A stretch of DNA of 64,000 nucleotides from Prostheceraeus crozeri (lineage: Eukaryota > Platyhelminthes > Polycladida > Euryleptidae): contig CAJQUW010001438.1 of assembly GCA_907163375.1 (NCBI GenBank), positions 62,001-126,000 on the forward strand. Reading direction: 5' to 3'. This document shows, piece by piece, positions 56,200-64,000 of this stretch (position 1 is the stretch's first letter; each line of letters starts with the position of its first letter). Under the pieces are notes generated by a model. That model was not told the origin of the DNA. It searched no databases and was given only the letters and a program-made list of their open reading frames with translations. A program made the translations under genes and the position numbers.

Positions 56200-57480
56200 G
56201 TAAGTTCATCTACTTGTGACACCTCTATTGTTGTAACGGCATTGTTTCATGGCTTAAAGTAATGATTGTGTTGTAAATTAGTTGCATGCTTGCTTACAGT
56301 AAGTGCAGTGCTATTTCACACAATGTTAATACGCACTTCGTCAAACTCCTATGTCAGTTCAAGTGCTGTGTCATTGGCATTGGGTGCTTTATCTAAGAAT
56401 GCATGTTCATTCACATTAAATCTATTAGGGGAACTCTGCATCAAGTACATGTATGATGCTCAAAGCACTCCTTTGATTTCTTTGAATATTGGAGAGTAAA
56501 ATGCTCAATTTTTTAAAAAATTCAAATTATCTTGCCGATTGATTGCTCTAAGAATTGAACTATTTCAGAATCAATAGTTCAATTCATTGACAGTTTTGAT
56601 TATTAGACCTACAGTAAGCTTTGCATGTGATATTTGTTATTCACATGCTCTGACAGATACATATTCTATGATAAGTGTACAAAACCGTCATCAAAATAAG
56701 AGAATTTCGAAAAAAGTAAACCTTTTACTTTGAACTCAAAGCCCCTGACATCATCGTCCGGCAGTTTCAGGTTTACCATACTGCTGAGGAATGAGTTATT
56801 CTCTCGATTGATGTGTTGTTATATCATGCATGATAAAGTGAATATTTCATTTATAAATGTAAAAGGAATTACAATGGATAAATTTAAAAGGAAAATTAAA
56901 TAATGACTGGGCATTCAGGACATTGATTCAGGATCGGAGCCATTTTTTGTGTAATGGCTTTCGTGTAATTTAATTGTATTGTGAAATATAGTAAAACTTA
57001 AGTCTCTCAATTGTCTCTCAAATTAAAATTTAGAGTTTGAAAGAAATCAAGTTTGATTTCATATAAACGCACGGTGGTCCTAAAATAGCCGATTAACAAA
57101 AAAATTACAACAGACATAAATGATACACCATTTGAAAGCTTATCGATAATGAAAACTCATGAGGGCAAAATAAAAAAAATCTGTCGATATCTTTATGAGT
57201 AGTATCACAAAACGTATTTTTTGTATTTCTATAGCAATAAATCATCGTTTTAGCTGATTCTACAACTGAAATTCTGATCGAAATAGGGATCAATGAAGCA
57301 ATATAGGCCGTTTTATTTTTATTATAGAAAAACAGAGCTATTAAAACCCTTCAACCATTCTTATGTAGTACTATATTTTATAAGTAGTGAGTTTAGGACA
57401 CATAATTATTTTTATCAAAGAAAGAATAATTTTTACCCTATCTATAGTTTCGTTGCAGTCTACAATCATTATTAACTATG
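56200..57480. other. no recognisable gene
   Basis: AT-rich. It contains a small hairpin near 56555-56583 (TTGAACTATT / AATAGTTCAA). Confidence 0.4.
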
Positions 57481-57590
57481 CAAAACTATCTATAAGATAT
57501 AATAACTATACAATATACTAACTACACAAATCACACTATACAAAACAATCTATACGATATAATAACTATACAATATACTAACTACACAAA
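57481..57590. repeat. 60-bp tandem duplication
   Basis: GATATAATAACTATACAATA and flanking bases repeat with a 60-bp period at 57481-57530 and 57541-57590. Confidence 0.85.
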
Positions 57591-57795
57591 ATTGGTTTAT
57601 TATCACTATCTCAGAAAATGACATCATTCATGGGTTGATTTTTTATAGGCCATATTCCCTTTTCCCTTATTTTTTCGCTTCATTCATCTTTTATTTTGCA
57701 AAACAGTCGAATTGATTAAAAACTATACGTTATATTATAACAAGAAATTTACCAAAACGAAATCTTTAGCATAACATACATGCAATATTGTAAAC

Positions 57796-59811
57796 TTATA
57801 AATGAGATGAGTTGTATTCTTGTACAGTTCGGAGTAGACGATCATTGAATCTTTCATGCGATTGTGGTACTTTATATCTTTGCCAGTGCTTATCGAAATC
57901 AGAACTAACTGATTCAAAGGCCTGTTCCGACCAAGTCCCAAGTTCTGATTGCTTCAAATCACAAAACTCACTGACATGAAAAAAAATCGAGTGAATTTTA
58001 GAAGTCGGTCGCAGACGAAGAACTTCAAAATTTTCACGGAAGGTAGAGATCCTGTCTTTGTAGTCATCACGAAGACACTGGCCGAAACAGCCGACGACAA
58101 CGTCATTAAATGACCTGAAAGCTGCCACGAAGGCCTCCTTTTCGATATTTAGACTTGATGGCCACTCAATCACCTCAGGCCATTTCTTCTCCAAGTTCGA
58201 ATAGAGAAAGTTAACTGTTCCAAGCATGAGGTGCAGTTCTGGAGGTGGCAATATAACCAAAACGCGTGTGTTATCTGAATACTTGAACATCGGCGCGTGC
58301 ACACAATTTCCATAAATTTTCGCCTTGGCAGATCCTCTCTCCGATTCGACGAATTGCATGTACTGGGCACGAATAGACCCCAAAGTACGAAGATTGCCTT
58401 GACAAAATAAATTATCCTTTCGTGAATCACACCAAGTACAGGGATGAAGGCATGAGTGGGACATAAGTCCAACAACAATATTTGCCAACTTGAGATCCAT
58501 ACAGAATGTGTAAGGAGGTAAAATCTCGGGCGTCGTGAATTTCAGTAAATTCCACAATATGAGGACATTTCGGTAAGATTCCTGTGCCTCAGGAACAATT
58601 GCTAGTATGAACAACTTGCTTGTGTCCTTGAGACTTTTTGGTGCAACACCTTCGGAGAGTTTACTTCTGGTCGGCGTCATGGGATCACGGTGATCGGAGG
58701 ACGATGATGACAAACGGACAGTCAAACAAATCTTAAGAAATCCACCACCGGAATCGATCCCAATGATCGATTCAAAATTATTCTCCGGAAAATTTCGATG
58801 CGACGCGATGCGATCTGTCAGTGTGCTCACATCACAATAATAAATAACCGGAACACCGGATGCTGTTGGCCATTTGGTTGAAGAAACGACGTCAAAATCA
58901 CGAATCTCATAAAGAAAGTAACTGTCAAGTTCATGAGCCTTCAGCTGGAGAGTTTCTCTGATGAATGGTTCTGTCACTTTTCGCGTCCCAAATGCAGATC
59001 GAATATGCTTTCCAAGAGTTTTTGTTTGATTTTTTGACAAATGCAAGTCACTCTGAATTTTGTGGAAGTCCTCTGCTGTCATCTTTTTCTTTGGAAGTCT
59101 TCTGTTGTCGGAGACGGAAATGGATAAGGGTCTTCCTCTTTCAGCCGACAGGGTACAGGAATCATCATTCACTTCACACTTTTGAATCTTGCCTCGAATA
59201 ATTGTTGAAGCTAACTTTTCTCCGGAAGATGAATCGCCGTTGTTGGGACCTGTACCAGACGCAAAAGATAGCAGATTCTTTTGCCGCTAGCTCTAAGTAC
59301 AATGGTGGGGCCTACCCCTGGCGAATTCTGAGAGGCAGATGGTGCATAAAGTAATCGATGATGGACTAGAGTCACAAGAGTTAGTAGGCAATGGTCCATT
59401 CTTCTTCTTTTCAACAGTAGAGTTGGACAATCCAAAGTTCTTACTCGTCGATGCTCTCGCAATATCACACAGTAAGCAAGTGCATTTGTCAGTAGTTCTT
59501 GTCATTATTCGTTTCAGCTTTGAAAAATCGAACAATTTGATCTTGTGAGTAAAGTCGCCTTTTCTGTACTCGCAAACGATAGCGTAACAATTACTGCGCA
59601 GTGCCGTTGGATAGCGTTCGTCGTCGAAGTCAATATTGATAATGGAGCGTTGAATAATTTCTCGCATGGAAAAAGAAATATTTCTCATAACCTTTGTCTT
59701 TGAAAAACATACTAAACAATATACACATGCTCTGCAGTCATTGTGTGATCTAGCATGCGTGGGCATGTTGTTGAACACAACGTGTGATGATAATTGAAGA
59801 GAACCAGCCAT
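57796..59811 (-). pseudogene. transposase-like protein of an unclassified invertebrate family
   Basis: One minus-strand frame of about 670 codons, broken only by two TAG codons close together (59293-59295 and 59287-59289). The N-terminal part has paired cysteines: CRACVYCLVCF, CTCLLC and CTICLSEFARGRPHHC, likely zinc-binding. After the stops come SSGEKLASTIIRGKIQKC and GRPLSISV. The core has IGIDSGGGFLKICLTV, MDLKLANIVVGLMSHSC, CTWCDSRK, then PPPELHLMLGTVNFLY and KWPEVIEW. The end has AFRSFNDVVVGCFGQ and SEQAFESVSSDFDKHW. Many cnidarian and mollusc genomes hold hundreds of such copies. Compared with those I remember, 35-40 residues seem missing after NIEKEAF. The Asp residues in IGIDSGGG and MDLKLAN suggest an RNase H-like core. 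Its class is not established. Confidence 0.65.
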
Positions 59812-60143
59812 ATGTGTAAGAATAAAATCAAATTAGAAATTTGAATTTATCGATCAGTGAAGCTACATACATACTGCAGTTACATTCGTGTTCAACACGT
59901 ACTTGTCAAAACGAGAAGTCTATGCTGGAATGTCATTCAGAAGTCGAAATTACCATAGACATCTATCGATTTCCGCACATTACTTTGTTGATTTCAAGCA
60001 ACAGTTGCCAATATACATACACATCGTATGCTATGTACAGAAATGCCTTTGACTTATGTAATAGCGCGAGAAAGCTTATCGCAAATTGAAGAAGTCGATA
60101 ATAAAATTAGGGAATAGGTAATTATTTATGATTTCTGATCATA
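59812..60143. other. no recognisable gene
   Basis: 5' flank of the minus-strand transposase-like gene up to the second duplication copy. Confidence 0.5.
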
Positions 60144-61596
60144 ATCAACACAACTGCTTGTCTATCATGCAGTTTTGAAGTAAATTTGAGAGGCTTGAAA
60201 ATAGACGAAATTTTGAATATTCGTACTTTGGATTTGAGATAATTGTGTTGCATTGGGTAATCAGCTGGAAATAGCAGGTCAAGGGATGTCATTACGCTAT
60301 ACGAAGATTAAAAGACGAGCTGTAAAAGACAATTCAGAGGAAAATTAGTCAATAATCACAAATGCAGCTTACTAGCGTTATTCATCGTGTCCTATTCGAT
60401 CATGAAATGACAAGGATGGGTGTCTAAGTGATATTTTGCGAAAACGAGACTTGTGCATGTTTTGGAATGAGCATTTACGCTACAACATAATTAATCCTAC
60501 ATTTCTAGCTGAGCAAGCAAACAAACTAGCTGCGTGAAAGGTATGAACTTTCCTACTTGTGCAATGTTGCTTGAAACTTTCATTCTGCTCTACTGAAAAG
60601 TTAAAAAGTGGCGCTTATACACAATCTTTCATTCAGGGAGACGGTACCTACAAGCTGCATTGGCAAATGATTAAAAACTGTAGGTAGAGATTGATGGAAA
60701 CCAAAAAGGCTGAAACACAGAATTAGATTCATCTGCGCGCTCTTCGGTTTCCTATGTAGAAAGGAAGAATTGTATGTAACCTTAAAATTGAAATGGCACA
60801 TCACCGAATTAGAAAACTTGCTCCTTCTCGAATGGATAATTCGTGTATCGCTTGGTATTGGAAATGGCGAACAATAAGATGTCAGCAGAGGACAGTAGAG
60901 CCAGTGAGAGATGCGTGCGTGCTGTGCACACACCAAAACACACATCGATGCCTGGCTTCGATTCAATGTATGCACTATACAGTGAGCAATGCCGAGGAGA
61001 GGATGTGAAATCATCAAGTGAACTAATTTTCGTGCGCCTGCTACTTTCTTTAATAATGATCGGAAGGGCCAACATTATGGAGAAAACTTGTGGGCAATGA
61101 TCTCATTTCTTAGAATCTGAAGGAATTTTGGCAATCGAAGCACTTTGCTGGAACTCACATTAATCCGCAAGCGACGCACGACTTTTTTCCTATCTCTGTA
61201 AGGTATTAGGAATTCCTTTTTGCCCACCTAATAGGTTCCTCAATGTGCGTCCATTTCGTATTAATCACACTTCTAGCAAACCGAAGCAGATAAACAAAAT
61301 ATTTAATTCTGTGGGCTGAAAGGTCGTTTATTTATTTTGTATCCTTTTAGACACAGAAAATGCTGCTACTGAAGTTTTTTAAGTTTGAGAGATTGCTCTG
61401 ATTAGGAAATATTAGGCCTCAGATGGAGTCGTAGAATGGTCGAGCGAAATTCAGCAACTGCAGGTCATCGCTGGTGAAGCTGAGGGCCGACTCCAAGCAG
61501 ACCATTGCAAAAAGCTGAATGAGAATTTTTTTTCGTAATTTTTGATATTTAAGTACAATTCATCAATTCATCGATCATTATCTTTCTCTATTTCAG

Positions 61597-61953
61597 ACGT
61601 TGCTTATTTTTTCGCTGGCGATGATGGTGTCCGGCATTTCAGGAGGAGTTTACAAAGACTATTTTGATTATATATTTTTCGAAGGTGTGGAGAGGATACT
61701 CAGTAGGGAAGTAATTGACAGAGCACTAAATGATTGCAATAAAGAATGCTTCAAGAATATAACCTGCTTAAACGAGTGTGCAGAAATGATGAAGTTGCGA
61801 CTGTGTAAAGTGGCAAAGGATAGCTGTGGTTATGAGATGTCTGCGTGCGAAGCATTCTATCAAACATGCTTACATTGCTACACTGTTAAATATTCCCTTA
61901 CACCAAAAGGTCGACTGGAGCGGAAGATGACAGAAATCAGATATTATCCATAA
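61597..61953 (+). CDS. secreted cysteine-rich protein, last exon (copy 2)
   Basis: Same structure as 28687-29043: acceptor TTTCAG, signal-peptide core TLLIFSLAMMVSG, nine cysteines at identical spacing, TAA at 61951. Relative to copy 1 there are two amino-acid changes (Ile to Met in the signal peptide, Ile to Thr after the last Cys) and two silent ones. Retention of the frame and all cysteines suggests that both copies are functional or very recent. Confidence 0.7.
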   Translation, partial: TLLIFSLAMMVSGISGGVYKDYFDYIFFEGVERILSREVIDRALNDCNKECFKNITCLNECAEMMKLRLCKVAKDSCGYEMSACEAFYQTCLHCYTVKYSLTPKGRLERKMTEIRYYP

Positions 61954-62246
61954 CTTAGTGACGATTTCCGCGGAGGATGAAGTGTTGAAGGAACAGTATT
62001 TTGGAAATGTCCAAACAAAGTTATGTCAGATGTGATTTACTGTGTTACCAGATTCAAAATCATTCAAATATAATGATAATTTTTCAATTAATTGTTTTAT
62101 TTCTCCGTAAAATAATAATAATTATTATCGATTATTTGATACCAATAAGCCTCAACAATGATAATCGTGAGGCAGAATTTTGCTATGCTTTGAAAAATGT
62201 TAGCACAAAAATTATGAACTATAACAAGAACAAAGTGAAAGGAAAG

Positions 62247-62649
62247 TTAATGAAAAGTTAAATAAATCAAACTATCAGAGAGAGAGAGGCCACTGTTATA
62301 AAGTCGAATCATAGTAATCAAAAAAGACTTGTCTCGTAGACCACTCTTACAGACTGGAAGTCGAAAACCCCTGGAATGCTTCAAAGGAATCGGCGACATG
62401 TGGTTCAGAGGATGGTCGTCATTGGTAATAAGTGCCATGAACAGTTCAAATCCAATCATCGAGCGGCGATGACTTAACGGAACAAAGTCTGCACACATGC
62501 AAGAGGAAGATCCGCAAATGATTGAATGAGCTCGAGATTGAATCCTTTCGAGGTTTTGGCTGAGTTTCACCTAGGCCAACAAAAAGAGGAGCTGCATATT
62601 CGAGAGTGCTTCGTATACAGTTATTGAAAACTAATAATAATCGGATCAT
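62247..62649 (-). pseudogene. LINE reverse transcriptase C-terminal fragment (copy 2)
   Basis: Duplicate of the fragment at 29335-29713, with the same frame change and a few substitutions (CIRSTLEYAAPLFVGLG here versus SILKYAAPL in copy 1). Confidence 0.75.
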
Positions 62650-62732
62650 TATTGTAGAGGCCTATGCAATGAATGTAAATACAGGGTTGCCAGTTCATGG
62701 GAAATTAATTTGAAAATTTATTGTGATGCTTG

Positions 62733-62858
62733 CAAGAGAATGACAACGATTAAGTCAATAAAGGACAACAACCCCGCACGCGCATGACCCAGGAATCGAA
62801 CTGAAGTCTACGGTGGAGACGAGCTTATACCTTCTTCACTTGGCCATACCGATGCTAC
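62733..62858 (-). mobile_element. tRNA-derived SINE, copy 2a
   Basis: Counterpart of 29797-29922 with A and B boxes conserved. Confidence 0.75.
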
Positions 62859-62962
62859 AAGAGGAATCAATAAAAAGTAGAAAGATGTAATAAACAATAA
62901 TCTGTCGATATCACTTAGAGAGAGAGAGAGAGAGCTTCTGCCTTCACTCACGTTGTTTCCTC

Positions 62963-63085
62963 ACCGTTCACGCGGACAAGTGAAGAAAGTGCGAGCTCAT
63001 CTCCACCGCGGAATTCAGTTCGGTTCGTGGGTCGAGGAATCAAGGGTCTTGGTGTCTTTTATTGACTTCTGTCGTCATTCTCTTT
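62963..63085 (+). mobile_element. tRNA-derived SINE, copy 2b
   Basis: Counterpart of 30021-30143. The preceding (AG)n run is longer here (62918-62934) than in copy 1. Confidence 0.7.
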
Positions 63086-64000
63086 AGATATTTAATATAT
63101 TGCGATAATTATTTCTTGTCGTGATCATGCTCTTGATGTAAACATTTTGTGTCAAAGATGAGATTTGAAAAGTGGTAAGTAAAACAAGTAAATGTAAATG
63201 GCAAAAATGTTTTAAAATATCATCATTATAAATGCCTAGTTGATGTGAATATAATCAATATCAGCTTATGCGATGGGTATGGTATGGCAAAAGAAAATAA
63301 ACCAATTTAAGGATGAAACCAAAATAGATATCAGTTTTCTGACACGGATCAGAACTTCATGAATTGAGAGCCACAACCACAAGTAATCTCTTGATTGGTT
63401 CCATCAATTTGTAAACCCTCCACCGTTCAGCGCGATTTGATCCAATCTCCTCCTCCATTGCATCTAGAGTGTAGCTCCAAATCGAATGAACTTCACGTTG
63501 CAATATCTGTAGGGTACAAACATTTCAATCACACTAGAAAAATTGTGATCAACTACATACACTTTAGCCATTTAAATGTGAAATAATTACAATTGCATCA
63601 GCACTATTAAATATTCATGCAGCTTCATGTTCACGCAATTGAAGTTACTTCTCTCCTCGTCGATAATGCGTTTGTCATGCTTAGATGTGTACCGAATGTA
63701 AAAACACCGGCAATTCTTTATAAATTGTTTGTGACGAAATTTATTGACAAAGTCAGAATTTGGTAACGGTGCTGTAATATTCCTCCCCCGCCCCCCACAT
63801 CCACAATGCTGATGGGAAATTGTAAATCAGAAAATTTACATAATTTGCACCTTGGAAAAAGAGAGGCAAATGAGCTCTTCTAGAAGCCACTCAGTTTGAA
63901 TCATTACATCAATATAGATTTTAGCAGAAGTGTAAAATACAGACTTACAAAAATCTGCTGGAAGCCACAAGCTTCGATCTCTCAGCATTGCACACTCAGC
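63086..64000. other. rest of duplication copy 2, no confirmed gene
   Basis: Matches 30144-31067. The exon-like minus-strand block seen in copy 1 is cut by the window end. The Cys-containing block differs at cysteine positions, which argues against a conserved gene. Confidence 0.35.

Larger units (their letters stand above)
60144..64000. repeat. segmental duplication, copy 2 (runs off window)
   Basis: Near-identical to 24505-31067, lacking the 2.7-kb block at the junction 60525-60527. The direct orientation and high identity point to a recent duplication about 33-36 kb apart. Confidence 0.92.

Noticed and set aside
59339-59548. Plus-strand frame opposite the transposase-like gene
   Set aside because: Shadow of the minus-strand coding sequence.

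Overview
The window is eukaryotic, AT-rich nuclear DNA from an animal, most likely a marine invertebrate. A mollusc-like lophotrochozoan would fit, but nothing here fixes the phylum. The grounds are GT-AG introns with short exons, a tRNA gene with internal A and B boxes, tRNA-derived SINEs, animal-type hAT, Tc1 and CACTA-like elements, (AT)n and (AG)n microsatellites, and a tandem hammerhead-ribozyme retroelement. There are no operons and gene density is low. Most of the window is transposon debris in various stages of decay.

Layout. 1-1.6 kb: minus-strand CACTA/Tnp2-like transposase exon with two frameshifts. 3.1-4.7 kb: a hairpin repeat and a spliced minus-strand gene with a BEN-like C-terminus. 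7.2-8.2 kb: CACTG-ended non-autonomous element. 8.7-10.9 kb: hAT element with a perfect 8-bp target duplication, carrying a transposase remnant and a 245-bp near-perfect palindrome. 15.8-16.6 kb: decayed Tc1-like transposase. 18.9-22.7 kb: second hAT element with a BED-finger transposase. 24.5-31.1 kb: first copy of a segmental duplication, including an intact-looking cysteine-rich secreted-protein exon, a LINE fragment and two head-to-head SINEs. A 2.7-kb block with a 513-bp triplication is found only in this copy. 32.0-33.6 kb: a complete small secreted 8-cysteine peptide gene with TATA box, two exons and AATAAA. 33.9 kb: LINE fragment. 36.0-37.7 kb: nearly whole Tc1 element. 39.0-42.5 kb: 101-bp satellite with higher-order repeats, directly abutting a zinc-finger CACTA-like transposase (42.6-44.8 kb). 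46.3-52.8 kb: a seven-exon gene for a 252-residue protein of a multicopy invertebrate family, with a tRNA-Thr-like gene and a nested pair of MITEs in its introns. 53.3-54.0 kb: retrozyme dimer within (AT)n. 54.7-56.2 kb: further exon-like blocks. 57.8-59.8 kb: minus-strand gene of an unclassified transposase-like family. 60.1-64.0 kb: second copy of the segmental duplication, running off the window.

The best candidates for something unusual are three. The first is the tandem 303-bp retrozyme units, in which a tRNA-like Pol III promoter runs directly into a type I hammerhead ribozyme, closed by an inverted repeat and accompanied by further hammerhead-like motifs. The second is the spliced CIDE-N-like multicopy gene. 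The third is the satellite/transposase junction. No computation or database search was run. All family calls come from motifs read by eye.
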